This document shows, piece by piece, positions 32,222 to 40,084 of a stretch of DNA of 45,123 bases. The DNA lies in contig CALDLA010000030.1 in assembly GCA_937898415.1 (NCBI GenBank), forward strand, positions 1 to 45,123, in the 5' to 3' direction. Under the pieces are notes generated by a model, which made no database searches, had not been told where the DNA came from, and was given only the letters and a program-made list of their open reading frames with translations. Origin of the DNA: an uncultured Prevotellaceae bacterium. Lineage in GTDB: Bacteria; Bacteroidota; Bacteroidia; Bacteroidales; Bacteroidaceae. The position numbers were made by a program, and so were the translations under genes. Within the stretch, counting starts at the first letter, position 1, and each line of letters starts with the position of its first letter.

Positions 32222-32624
32222 GTTTCATTTCCTCCTCGAATTCGGTGATGCCGGCCTCAATGAGGATGTTGTACCACTGGATGAGTTTCTGAATGTGCGA
32301 ATTCTTCACCCGGTCGCGGTCCCACTCGGGCAGCACCTTGGTAAAGAACTCGTGCAGTTCCTCGGGCTTAGCCTTCTTGGGGTCGATGCTGGCTTTCTTG
32401 CCACCTTCCAGTTTCTTGATGCTTTCGAGGATGGTCATCAGGGGCACATCCTCGGTCTCGGTATACATCGCGATGTCGGCCAGCGACGTGATGCGGTCAG
32501 TGCCGAAGGCAGGCTGGCGACGGTGAGTAGCGTCGAGCGCCTCGACAATGAGGTTGTTCTTACCACGAGAGATGAGTTTGTAGAGGCCGGGCTTGCCGGC
32601 AATTGCTAAAATGGTTTGTTGCAT
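32187..32624 (-). CDS. DUF5606-family protein
   Basis: 145 residues. Matches the Bacteroidetes DUF5606 family by its N-terminus (TILAIAGKPGLYKLISRGKN) and SLADIAMYTETEDVPL, a small SH3-like domain, followed by a helical C-terminus. Function unknown. Last gene of the nusB-yajC-ybbR-coaE operon; overlaps coaE by 19 bp and the convergent serpin gene by 35 bp. Confidence 0.8.
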   Translation of the reverse strand: MQQTILAIAGKPGLYKLISRGKNNLIVEALDATHRRQPAFGTDRITSLADIAMYTETEDVPLMTILESIKKLEGGKKASIDPKKAKPEELHEFFTKVLPEWDRDRVKNSHIQKLIQWYNILIEAGITEFEEEMKPTEGDNVDDRQ

Positions 32625-33154
32625 GATAATTGTTCAAATATAATGTTTAATTGTTTGTCAATGTCTTGCTGGCCGTCGTTCACGATTTCGAAGTCGGCCA
32701 GTTGGCGCACCTTCTCCTGTGGCCACTGTCGTGCCATCCACTGCTGAGCCTGATGGCAGGTGATGCCGTCGCGCCGCATGATGCGCTCTATCCTTACTTC
32801 CTCAGGAGCGGTGACCACGATAACTCGGTCAACATAGCGGTTGGCCCCCGACTCGTACATGATGGCTGACTCGAGCCAGTCGAGACCGCTCTCCAGAAAG
32901 TCGGTGAAGACAGCGGGGTGGACGATGGCGTTGATGGCCTGCTGGTTGGCCTCGCTCTCAAGCAGGAAACGGCTGATGGCCGCCTTGTCGAGCGAACCGA
33001 CGAGGTCGGTCAGCTGTTGGCGCAGTGTCGGTGAATTGCGCATCAGGCGTTTGGCAGCACTGTCGCAGTCATATACGGTGATGCCTCGGGCTGCCAGTCG
33101 GGCTGCCACGTAGCTCTTGCCGCTGCCGATGCCTCCTGCTAATCCTACTTTCAT
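32606..33154 (-). CDS. coaE: Dephospho-CoA kinase
   Basis: 182 residues from ATG 33154 (MKVGLAGGIGSGKS); an in-frame ATG four codons earlier lies in the heptamer repeat. P-loop kinase for the last step of CoA synthesis, cytoplasmic. Other marks: DCDSAAKRLM and the lid region RIERIMRRDGIT. Length fits the family (~190-205, slightly short). Confidence 0.92.
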   Translation of the reverse strand: MKVGLAGGIGSGKSYVAARLAARGITVYDCDSAAKRLMRNSPTLRQQLTDLVGSLDKAAISRFLLESEANQQAINAIVHPAVFTDFLESGLDWLESAIMYESGANRYVDRVIVVTAPEEVRIERIMRRDGITCHQAQQWMARQWPQEKVRQLADFEIVNDGQQDIDKQLNIIFEQLSCNKPF

Positions 33155-33156
33155 GT

Positions 33157-33202
33157 CACTTTTCACTTTTCACTCTTCACTTTTCACTTCTCACTCTTCA
33201 CT
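33157..33202. repeat. Heptamer tandem repeat (CACTTTT/CACTCTT)
   Basis: Six and a half in-register heptamers between ybbR and coaE; the longest copy of this family in the window. Confidence 0.9.
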
Positions 33203-33211
33203 AGCGAAGCG

Positions 33212-34192
33212 TCACTTCTCCTCTATCAGGTAGTCAGCCTGCCGGGTGACCAGTGTGGCGTGGGTGATGCCCTCGGGTACTTTCAGCAGGGTCAGGTTGC
33301 ACTTCTCTGACTTCGTGTTCTTCAGTTCGTTGTAATCGACTACGACGGTGAAGTCGCTCGCCGACAGGGTGCGGTAGATGTTGACACCCGTCACGAACTT
33401 GACCGTAACCTTGGCCGGGAACGTGCGCAGCACCTTGTTGTCAGGCATGTTGATGCCGACAACCGGTATGCCGTCCATGCTCTCCTCGGTCAGCACGTCT
33501 GTATAGAAGACGGTTTTCACGCGGTCAGGTATCATCTTGACGCCCTCCATCTTGCGCAGTTTGCAGTCAACGGCCAGCGTGTCGCGGAATCCTACATGGT
33601 TCAGTGGTTCGGTATAGACCATGCTGATGCTGTCTAACCGTTCCTCAGCGGCATAGATGGTGACGCTGTCAGGCGAGTAGGTAACCTTGCTCAGATAATA
33701 GAGGTTCTCGGGAATGACCCTTCCCCTCCAGCGCACCGGGACTCTCTTGCAGGCTCCTGTGTTGTAGAAGAACTTCAGCCGGTCAGGCTTGACGTTGACC
33801 ACCTTTCCTGAAGCCGACAGCCGCTGTTGTATCAACTTTGCCACTTCGCTGGCGGGGATGCTGCCCGTGCCACTGCCTTGGTCGTAGTTCTTGAAACTGA
33901 CGTTGATCCGCTTCTTTTCCTCGCCGTACATAAAGGCCAGCAGCTGAATGCCGCGGTCGCGGATAGTCACCTTGACGGTGTCCACCTCCTCGCTGGTCAG
34001 CATGACGTCGGTCGGGATGTTGGCGATGCGTACAGGGATGACGATTTCCTTCTCATAGTTCTCGTTGAGCGTCATCAGTAGCCAGAAGACGCCTGAGAGC
34101 GTGAGAAAGAATAAGAAAATCAGAAACTCCCTGTTCGCTCGGCTGAACAGGAAGTTCCTGACGGTTTCAAGTACCCTGTACGATTCTGTCAT
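33212..34192 (-). CDS. YbbR-domain protein
   Basis: 326 residues. One N-terminal membrane span (~23-42, FLIFLFFLTLSGVFWLLMTL), then YbbR-type beta domains in the periplasm (IPVRIANIPTDVMLTSEEVDTVKVTIRDRG...). In Firmicutes the relative CdaR regulates c-di-AMP synthase; no cdaA lies here. It follows yajC by 3 nt, the usual Bacteroidales order. Confidence 0.85.
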   Translation of the reverse strand: MTESYRVLETVRNFLFSRANREFLIFLFFLTLSGVFWLLMTLNENYEKEIVIPVRIANIPTDVMLTSEEVDTVKVTIRDRGIQLLAFMYGEEKKRINVSFKNYDQGSGTGSIPASEVAKLIQQRLSASGKVVNVKPDRLKFFYNTGACKRVPVRWRGRVIPENLYYLSKVTYSPDSVTIYAAEERLDSISMVYTEPLNHVGFRDTLAVDCKLRKMEGVKMIPDRVKTVFYTDVLTEESMDGIPVVGINMPDNKVLRTFPAKVTVKFVTGVNIYRTLSASDFTVVVDYNELKNTKSEKCNLTLLKVPEGITHATLVTRQADYLIEEK

Positions 34193-34195
34193 TGC

Positions 34196-34519
34196 TTACT
34201 TCTGCATGGGGAGGTTGGCCATGTCCTGGAACACATAGCTCTTCTCGACCGTGATGACCACGTCGCGAGCTATCTTCACATCGACGGTACCCTTGGTCAG
34301 GTCAATGCTCTTGACGGTGCCGTGAACACCGCCGCCGATGATGACATCGGCACCTTCGGCCAGTGAGTTCTGGAATTTCTGGATTTCCTTCTGTTTCTTC
34401 TGCTGCGGGCGGATCATGAAGAACCACATGATGGCGAAGATAGCTACCATCATCAGAATCATCGACATTCCGCTGCCGCTTCCCTGTGCTGCCTGTGCAG
34501 CCAAAATAATCTGTGTCAT
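34196..34519 (-). CDS. yajC: Sec translocon accessory protein YajC
   Basis: 107 residues with one membrane span (~18-36, MSMILMMVAIFAIMWFFMI) followed by the family signature RPQQKKQKEIQ and a cytoplasmic domain with GADVIIGGGVHGTVKSID. Part of the SecDF-YajC complex. Preceded by a pair of inverted 37-mer repeats in the gap to nusB. Confidence 0.95.
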   Translation of the reverse strand: MTQIILAAQAAQGSGSGMSMILMMVAIFAIMWFFMIRPQQKKQKEIQKFQNSLAEGADVIIGGGVHGTVKSIDLTKGTVDVKIARDVVITVEKSYVFQDMANLPMQK

Positions 34520-34527
34520 AATTCTAT

Positions 34528-34564
34528 GCCCCCTAAGTTAGGGGGTTGGGGGTCTGAACAAGCG
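34528..34564 (+). repeat. Dispersed palindromic 37-mer, copy 2
   Basis: Same as the copy at 11497-11533 with one base difference (TTGGGGG for ATGGGGG). Lies 8 bp before the yajC start, in the yajC leader. Confidence 0.9.
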
Positions 34565-34608
34565 TTTATCAGACTGAATTCTATTAATTGATACTATTGA
34601 GGAATCTG

Positions 34609-34645
34609 CGCCTGTTCAGACCCCCATCCCCCTAACTTAGGGGGC
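34609..34645 (-). repeat. Dispersed palindromic 37-mer, copy 3 (inverted)
   Basis: Reverse complement of copy 1 with one base difference (AGGCG for AAGCG). Separated by 44 bp from copy 2, so the nusB-yajC transcript can fold into a stem of about 37 bp. It supplies the last codons (SPLS) and the stop of nusB. Confidence 0.9.
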
Positions 34646-35585
34646 TTGTTGTCTTATCTTCCATGCGCTTCATCAGCCGTCCGGTCCTGATGAGGTGGCG
34701 CCCGATGGTGTCGAGCATGCCGTTGATGTAGCCGCTGCTCTTCGGGGTAGAGTAGAGCTTGGCCAGTTCGACGAACTCATTGATGGTGACGCTGACGGGA
34801 ATCGAGGGGAAGGTCATCATTTCAGCAATGGCTATCTGCATGATGATGACGTCCATGTAGGCCAGACGGCTGAAGTCCCAGTTGCGCGAGGCTTCGCTCA
34901 TGTAGTGCTGATACTCGTCGGCATTGAGGATGGAGGCCCGGAACAGTTTGCGGGCGTAGTCCTTCTCTTCCTCGCTGTCGTATTCGGGCAGCAGTTCCTG
35001 TTTGGCCCCGTTCTGCTCGTTAAACCGCTTGATGGTCTTCAGCACAAAGGTATCTACAATCTCCTTGTCGTCGTTCCAGTAGAGGCTCTGTTCCTCTAAC
35101 AGCGCGTCAAGGTCGTCATTCTCCTGAATGAGCATCTTATACAGCTTGCGCCATAGCTCACGGTCAGCCTCATAGTCGTCTGTAGGGGCATCCATGTAGT
35201 CTTTGTAGACTTGGCTTTGCTCAATCTGCTCAAACAGTTTGCCCACGAACTCCGGCTCGTCAGCCCATGTATGCTTCTGATTGCTGATGAAGTCGTTCAG
35301 TTGGTGGTTCTCCTCCAGCTGTAGGGTGAAACGATTGTAGGCAAAGCGCGTCGAGGGCTTGGGAAGTCCTTCGCGGCGGGCTTTTGCTTCATTGATTTCG
35401 AGGCGACGCTTAGCCTCTTTCGCTACGGCAACCATCAGTGCCAACAGGAAGTTGTACAGGTCGTAAGCTTTCGACAAGCTGAACAGTAATTCCTTCTCTG
35501 CCGTGTCTATGTTCTTGTTGCCGTTCTGATAGTACGCATAGGTTAACTGAACAATCTTGATGCGTATAATTTCACGATTAATCAT
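34632..35585 (-). CDS. nusB: Transcription antitermination factor NusB, long Bacteroidetes form
   Basis: 317 residues; the C-terminal half (~200-305) carries the NusB fold (DYARKLFRASILNADEYQHY, WDFSRLAYMDVIIMQIAIAEM, SVTINEFVELAKLYSTPKSSGYINGMLD). The N-terminal ~190 residues are the extension usual in Bacteroidetes. NusB with NusE binds boxA in rRNA transcripts. First gene of the five-gene operon. The final SPLS and stop derive from a repeat, as in the carboxyltransferase gene at 9717. Confidence 0.92.
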   Translation of the reverse strand: MINREIIRIKIVQLTYAYYQNGNKNIDTAEKELLFSLSKAYDLYNFLLALMVAVAKEAKRRLEINEAKARREGLPKPSTRFAYNRFTLQLEENHQLNDFISNQKHTWADEPEFVGKLFEQIEQSQVYKDYMDAPTDDYEADRELWRKLYKMLIQENDDLDALLEEQSLYWNDDKEIVDTFVLKTIKRFNEQNGAKQELLPEYDSEEEKDYARKLFRASILNADEYQHYMSEASRNWDFSRLAYMDVIIMQIAIAEMMTFPSIPVSVTINEFVELAKLYSTPKSSGYINGMLDTIGRHLIRTGRLMKRMEDKTTSPLS

Positions 35586-35608
35586 GTCGTTTTACTTTGA
35601 TTCGACTG

Positions 35609-35639
35609 CAAAAATACTTATTTTCTGCTGATTGTGCAA
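35609..35639 (-). promoter_or_regulatory. Promoter of the nusB operon
   Basis: TTG (35639-35637), 20 nt, TATTTTTG (35616-35609) on the minus strand; ATG at 35585. Confidence 0.7.
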
Positions 35640-35667
35640 GAAAAAAGCGTAAAAAACTAAAATTTTT

Positions 35668-35697
35668 CACTATTCAGTCTTCACTTTTCACTTTTTT
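35668..35697. repeat. Heptamer repeat before the rplY promoter
   Basis: Four heptamers (CACTATT, CAGTCTT, CACTTTT, CACTTTT) run into the T-tract just before the -7 box, the same arrangement as before the LptD-like gene at 12045-12085. Confidence 0.75.
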
Positions 35698-35701
35698 GTT
35701 G

Positions 35702-35709
35702 TACCTTTG
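35702..35709 (+). promoter_or_regulatory. -7 box of rplY
   Basis: TACCTTTG with a ~80-nt leader before the ATG at 35795. Confidence 0.6.
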
Positions 35710-35794
35710 CAGCCGCTTTTGAAGAAAAGCACACCGTGTGATGGTGAATTAACAACAAACAAAGTATTAATTTAGAGTAACACATTTAAAGGTT

Positions 35795-36391
35795 ATGAAA
35801 GAAATCAACGTAAGCGGTCAGAAGCGTACCGCAACCGGCAAGAAGGCTTCCAAGCTTCTGCGCAAGGAGGGAATGGTTCCCTGCAATCTGTATGGTGAGA
35901 AAAAGGGTGAGAACGGTCTGCCCGAGGCACTGGCTTTCCAGGCTTCGTTCGCTGAGCTCCGTAAGGCTATCTATACGCCTCATGTCTATGTCGTCAACCT
36001 CAACATCGACGGCAAGGAGCACAAGGCTATCATGAAGGAGTTGCAGTTCCATCCCACGACCGACGCTCTGCTGCATGCAGACTTCTTCGAGGTCAACGAG
36101 ACGAAGGAAATCACCGTCGGTATCCCCGTCAACCTCACTGGTCACGCCCAGGGTGTGAAGGATGGTGGTCGCCTGAACCTCTCTATCCGTAAGATTGACG
36201 TTACCGCTCCCTACAAGAACATTCCTGAGAAGCTTGATATCGACGTTACCGACCTGCAGCTGGGTAAGGCTATCAAGGTGGGCGCTCTGCAGTTCGAGGG
36301 CCTGAAGATTGCTACTTCGCCTGAGGTTGTTGTATGCTCAGTGAAGGCTACTCGTGCTTCGCGTGCTGCTGCCGCTGCTGCTACTGAGTAA
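35795..36391 (+). CDS. rplY: 50S ribosomal protein L25 (CTC form)
   Basis: 198 residues with the N-terminal L25 5S-rRNA-binding domain (EINVSGQKRTATGKKASKLL) and the C-terminal TL5/CTC beta domain (~100-185), then an Ala-rich end (RASRAAAAAATE). Followed by pth after 2 nt, a conserved pairing. Confidence 0.95.
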   Translation: MKEINVSGQKRTATGKKASKLLRKEGMVPCNLYGEKKGENGLPEALAFQASFAELRKAIYTPHVYVVNLNIDGKEHKAIMKELQFHPTTDALLHADFFEVNETKEITVGIPVNLTGHAQGVKDGGRLNLSIRKIDVTAPYKNIPEKLDIDVTDLQLGKAIKVGALQFEGLKIATSPEVVVCSVKATRASRAAAAAATE

Positions 36392-36393
36392 TC

Positions 36394-37059
36394 ATGGACA
36401 AATACTTGATTGTAGGGTTGGGTAACCCTGGCGACGAATACGCCATGACCCGCCACAATACAGGATTTATGGTGTTGGACGCTTTTGCTAAAGCGTCCAA
36501 TATCGTTTTTGAGGATAAACGCTACGGATTCGTGGCCGAGACGTCCCTGAAGGGCCGCAAGGTGCTGTTGCTGAAGCCCACCACGTTTATGAACCTCAGC
36601 GGCAATGCCGTGCGCTACTGGCTGAACAAGGAGAACATCGACCAGCAGCGCCTGCTTGTCATCAGCGATGACGTGGCCATCCCTGTAGGCCAGTTCCGCC
36701 TGAAGGCTAACGGCTCCAATGGCGGACACAACGGTCTGGGACATATCCAGCAGCTCATCGGTCAGAATTATGCCCGGCTGCGCATGGGCATCGGCAACGA
36801 CTACCCTGTAGGCCGCCAGATAGACCATGTGCTCGGACGTTTCCCGTCCGAGGAGCTGGAGGCGTTGCAGCCCGCCATCGACACTGCTGTCGAGATTGTC
36901 CGCAGCTTCGTGCTGGCCGGCATCGACATCACTATGAACCAGTATAATAAGTTAGGGAAAAATCCCCATAAGTCTCATGAGTCCCATGAGTCCCATGAGT
37001 CCCATGAGTCCCATAAGTCCCATGAGTCCCATAAGTCCCATGAGTCCCATAACTCCTAA
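36394..37059 (+). CDS. pth: Peptidyl-tRNA hydrolase with a repetitive His/Ser/Glu tail
   Basis: 221 residues. The core (1-188) shows all Pth marks: VGLGNPGDEYAMTRHNTGF (with catalytic His), KPTTFMNLSG, SDDVAIPVGQFRLK and NGSNGGHNGL. It frees tRNA from stalled peptidyl-tRNA. The last ~32 residues (HKSHESHESHESHES and on) are a tail of SHE/SHK units encoded by a 9-bp repeat and are not part of the enzyme fold. Confidence 0.95.
   Translation: MDKYLIVGLGNPGDEYAMTRHNTGFMVLDAFAKASNIVFEDKRYGFVAETSLKGRKVLLLKPTTFMNLSGNAVRYWLNKENIDQQRLLVISDDVAIPVGQFRLKANGSNGGHNGLGHIQQLIGQNYARLRMGIGNDYPVGRQIDHVLGRFPSEELEALQPAIDTAVEIVRSFVLAGIDITMNQYNKLGKNPHKSHESHESHESHESHKSHESHKSHESHNS
36964..37056 (+). repeat. Nonamer tandem repeat (AGTCCCATG/AGTCCCATA)
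   Basis: About ten 9-bp units form the 3' end of pth, read as Ser-His-Glu or Ser-His-Lys. Related AGTCCCATG sequence occurs at ~30105-30150 in the sigma-fusion gene, read there as Met-Ser-Pro. Confidence 0.9.
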
Positions 37060-37064
37060 GAACC

Positions 37065-37493
37065 ATGTCCGACGAAGCAAGAATAGACAAATGGCTTTGG
37101 GCGGCACGCATCTTCAAGACGCGCACCATCGCCGCCGATGCCTGTAAGAACGGTCGCATCATGGTGAACGACGTGCTGGTCAAACCGTCGCGTATGGTCA
37201 AGGTGGGCGACAGGATCAGTGTGCGCAAGCCGCCTGTCACCTACACCTTCCGTATTCTCAAGACCATAGAACAGCGCGTCGGAGCCAAGCTGCTGCCCGA
37301 CATCTATGAGAACATCACCACCCCCGACCAGTATGAGCTGTTGGAGATGAACCGCATCAGCGGCTTTGTCAACCGCCAGCGCGGAACGGGTCGACCCACC
37401 AAGAAAGACCGTCGCGCTATGGATGCTTTCGTGGGTCCGTCGCTCGAGGGCTTTGGCGACTGGGACGAATTCGACTTCGATGACGAAGAGTAA
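37065..37493 (+). CDS. S4-domain RNA-binding protein (Hsp15-like)
   Basis: 142 residues. S4 RNA-binding domain at ~1-60 (ARIDKWLWAARIFKTRTIAADACKNGRIMVNDV), then a basic middle (RGTGRPTKKDRRAM) and a very acidic end (DWDEFDFDDEE). Hsp15 (HslR) recycles stalled 50S subunits carrying peptidyl-tRNA, which fits its place 5 nt after pth. Confidence 0.85.
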   Translation: MSDEARIDKWLWAARIFKTRTIAADACKNGRIMVNDVLVKPSRMVKVGDRISVRKPPVTYTFRILKTIEQRVGAKLLPDIYENITTPDQYELLEMNRISGFVNRQRGTGRPTKKDRRAMDAFVGPSLEGFGDWDEFDFDDEE

Positions 37494-37511
37494 CGAAAAA
37501 CAGCGATAAAG

Positions 37512-38651
37512 ATGAAAAAACTACATTCCTTTTTAAGTATGCTGGCCGCACTGGCCGTTGCTGCACAACTGACGGCCTGTCTCGGCAACGACGATCCCCA
37601 CAATTCCGGCTTCACCTTCGTGAAACCTACTAATGTGCGTACCTATATATATGCCAATACCACCTCTGACTCGTTGATTATGCTGAGTCTCGGGCCTTGG
37701 CAGATTAGCAGCGATACGCCTGAGGCCCAGTGGGTCACCATAGAGCAGATGAAAGGCATAGGCAACGCCATCTATGCCCTCGGAGTGGAGTTCGAACCGA
37801 ACACGACGGGAAAGGCGCGCCTGGCTCAGTTCACCGTCCGCGATACGGAGTACCCTAATGATGCCTATGCCTCGTGGCAGTACCTGCAGCATGCCACCCG
37901 TGGCGATGGTTCCATGGGTGCGGCTGCCCTGGTCAAGAGCATCAAGTCGAGCGACCAGTGGGAGGTCGGCATCAGCTACGATACGAAGAGCCGCCCCATG
38001 CAGCTCGTTGTCAGAAGCCCGGAGGGGAGTCGCGAAGAATACCGCATGGAGTATAGCGAGACCTCGTCGCTGCTGAGCATCAGGACGCCCGACGGCACCG
38101 TGACCGGCACGATGGACAACGGCTACCAGTCAGAACGGCTTGTCGGCTCAGGCGATACCATCGGCTATACACCGCAGTACTATTCCAACGGTGTGCAGAT
38201 GTCCGTCAGCGCTGCCTTCAACTACGTGTCATCTTCCTATAAGCGGAAGCTGGCCTATGCCTACCTCATCGGCGGCAAGGACCTGAGTCCCGACAGCCTG
38301 CACACGGCTGACAGTCTGGTCTATCTCTGCCGTTGGAATGTGCCGCCTGCAGGCTCTACCACCGTGCCTGAACAGACCGTTGAGCGTTATAAGCTGGAGT
38401 ATAGCCAGACAGACAACCGCTACCAGTCGGTAGACGTTAACCAGCTGTTCTTAGGCATGGAGAACTGCGAGCCGCTGCAGCTTCTTTCGATGTTCCGCCT
38501 CTGCCGCAGCACCAGCATCGTGAAGCGGGCAACAAGCGGCAGTGCCGCCATCGACGTCACCACCGAGCTGAATGCCGACCGCAGCGTTAAGCGAATGGTG
38601 GTGAAGGACAGTCGCAAGGGCACCGAGATAACTTACGACTTTGAATATTAA
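37512..38651 (+). CDS. Lipoprotein of unknown function
   Basis: 379 residues with a lipoprotein signal (lipidated Cys23 in AAQLTACLGN). The mature part begins with Pro/Asn-rich beta segments (~30-115), followed by a DUF4595-like region with KLEYSQTDNRYQSVD and RRMVVKDSRKG-type strands. Likely outer-membrane anchored. It sits 18 nt after the S4 gene and 12 nt before queF, so is probably co-transcribed with both. Confidence 0.7.
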   Translation: MKKLHSFLSMLAALAVAAQLTACLGNDDPHNSGFTFVKPTNVRTYIYANTTSDSLIMLSLGPWQISSDTPEAQWVTIEQMKGIGNAIYALGVEFEPNTTGKARLAQFTVRDTEYPNDAYASWQYLQHATRGDGSMGAAALVKSIKSSDQWEVGISYDTKSRPMQLVVRSPEGSREEYRMEYSETSSLLSIRTPDGTVTGTMDNGYQSERLVGSGDTIGYTPQYYSNGVQMSVSAAFNYVSSSYKRKLAYAYLIGGKDLSPDSLHTADSLVYLCRWNVPPAGSTTVPEQTVERYKLEYSQTDNRYQSVDVNQLFLGMENCEPLQLLSMFRLCRSTSIVKRATSGSAAIDVTTELNADRSVKRMVVKDSRKGTEITYDFEY

Positions 38652-38663
38652 CTTTCGCAGGTT

Positions 38664-39125
38664 ATGGATAGAAGTAAAGACAACCTGAAGGCCCTGGGCC
38701 GCGAGACCGGCTACCTGAACACCTATACGCCGGAAGTACTCGAGACGTTTGAGAACAAACATCCCGACAACGATTACTGGGTACAGTTCAACTGCCCTGA
38801 GTTCACGTCGCTCTGCCCCATTACCGGGCAGCCCGACTTCGCCGAGATAAAAATCATGTATATTCCGAAGTTGCGGATGGTGGAGTCGAAGAGCCTGAAG
38901 CTCTACCTCTTCTCCTTCCGCAATAACGGCGACTTCCATGAGGACTGCGTGAACATCATCATGAAGGATCTCATCAAGCTGATGGATCCCAAGTACATCG
39001 AGGTCATCGGCCTCTTCACTCCCCGTGGCGGCATCAGCATCTATCCGTATGCCAACTACGGTATGCCCGGTACTAAATATGAAAAAATGGCCGAGCAACG
39101 TATGCTCAGCCATGCTATTGTTTAG
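38664..39125 (+). CDS. queF: NADPH-dependent 7-cyano-7-deazaguanine reductase
   Basis: 153 residues, single-domain (B. subtilis type) QueF, which reduces preQ0 to preQ1 in queuosine synthesis. Catalytic Cys51 and Asp58 lie in TSLCPITGQPDFA; the NADPH/substrate motif ESKSLKLYLFSFRN is complete. No other queuosine gene or preQ1 riboswitch is visible nearby. The stop overlaps the stop of the convergent lipoprotein gene. Confidence 0.95.
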   Translation: MDRSKDNLKALGRETGYLNTYTPEVLETFENKHPDNDYWVQFNCPEFTSLCPITGQPDFAEIKIMYIPKLRMVESKSLKLYLFSFRNNGDFHEDCVNIIMKDLIKLMDPKYIEVIGLFTPRGGISIYPYANYGMPGTKYEKMAEQRMLSHAIV

Positions 39126-39898
39126 TTGTTCTCTTCTTTATCAGCGCTGCGCCTGTAGTAGCCATGTTCGCTGTCGTTGAACCGTAGTACTAAAGTGTCG
39201 CGGCGCATCAGGACAAACTGTGCCGTGTCGATGTTCGTCACCGTGGCGTTGCCCGTGGAGTCGCGTGTCGATTCACTCAGCAGGAGCTTTCCGTTGAAGA
39301 GCCGCCACTCGCGGTACCGCTTCAGGGGCGGATAGACCACGGGACTCTCCTCGTCGGACGTCATGTTGCGTACCATGCCGATGGGGCGGCAGATGTTGCC
39401 GCTCTTGATTTCTATGCCGTACTCTCGCGGCTGCATCAGTTTCTGGAACATGGAGTCCGACTCCTCCCTCAACTGCCTCTGGCGGGCAGCGTTGCTCATG
39501 CCGGCCACCTGTCGCAGTTCAGGTTCCACCATGTAGCACCATTCCCCCTTCAGCTGTTCCAGGTCAATCACCAGGTCGGCCACTTTCGGGTTCTCCCTGT
39601 TCACCACCACAGCCACCTTGTCGCCAATCATCGGGTGCCCCATGACCTGTTGCTGTTTCGAGGCATTCAGGATGTTGAACGTGTCAGGGTCGCCTCCTGA
39701 GCGTGGCAGGAACACCAGTATCGTGTCGTTACAGCCGTCACAGGCCAGTCCATACACCGTCGAGTCGCCCGGCATGTTCTGTTCCGTACTGATGGCATCG
39801 CTCTTGGCGTCAGTCGTCTTTCCTGTCTCCTTCGAACTGCAAGCCGCCGTCAGCAGGCCGATGGCTGCAAGGGGAATAAGTAATGTCTTTAACTCCAT
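39122..39898 (-). CDS. Lipoprotein with lipocalin-like C-terminus
   Basis: 258 residues, lipoprotein signal with Cys20 (LAAIGLLTAACSSK). Thr/Ser/Asp-rich linker, then VYGLACDGCNDTILVFLP with a Cys-x2-Cys pair (residues ~53-56) and a C-terminal beta part (YREWRLFNGKLLLSES, DTLVLRFND). The CDGC motif recalls NlpE-type envelope lipoproteins, but I cannot assign it. Separate from the upstream peptide gene by 34 nt. Confidence 0.65.
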   Translation of the reverse strand: MELKTLLIPLAAIGLLTAACSSKETGKTTDAKSDAISTEQNMPGDSTVYGLACDGCNDTILVFLPRSGGDPDTFNILNASKQQQVMGHPMIGDKVAVVVNRENPKVADLVIDLEQLKGEWCYMVEPELRQVAGMSNAARQRQLREESDSMFQKLMQPREYGIEIKSGNICRPIGMVRNMTSDEESPVVYPPLKRYREWRLFNGKLLLSESTRDSTGNATVTNIDTAQFVLMRRDTLVLRFNDSEHGYYRRSADKEENN

Positions 39899-39932
39899 GA
39901 ACTCCTTTGACTCCTTAAAGTTTACTCCTTAA

Positions 39933-40076
39933 TCAGTGAATATCGTTTTCGTCCGTCACCAGATTATCGTCCGTCACGTTGAGGAGTAACAGCGTGTTGG
40001 TCTGTGAGGTGGCGAGCGGTAGTTCTGTCTCTGTCGTCAGTACTTCGATGACGGGTTTTGTATAGTTCTTCTTCAT
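39933..40076 (-). CDS. 47-residue peptide of the MKKxYxKPxIEV type
   Basis: ATG at 40076, 8 nt after the metallophosphoesterase stop. Starts MKKNYTKPVIEVLTTETELP, then a Leu-rich centre (TLLLLNV) and an acidic end (DENDIH). Similar in plan to the peptide at 42178-42333. No signal peptide. Short peptides with this N-terminus are common next to Bacteroidetes surface-protein genes; their function is unknown to me. Confidence 0.65.
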   Translation of the reverse strand: MKKNYTKPVIEVLTTETELPLATSQTNTLLLLNVTDDNLVTDENDIH

Positions 40077-40084
40077 GGTGTTGG

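Noticed and set aside
36964..37056. CRISPR or regulatory repeat at the pth end
   Set aside because: Units are 9 bp with no spacers and the frame continues through them to the pth stop codon.
38652..38664. preQ1 riboswitch before queF
   Set aside because: Only 12 nt separate queF from the upstream gene and no aptamer-like sequence is visible.
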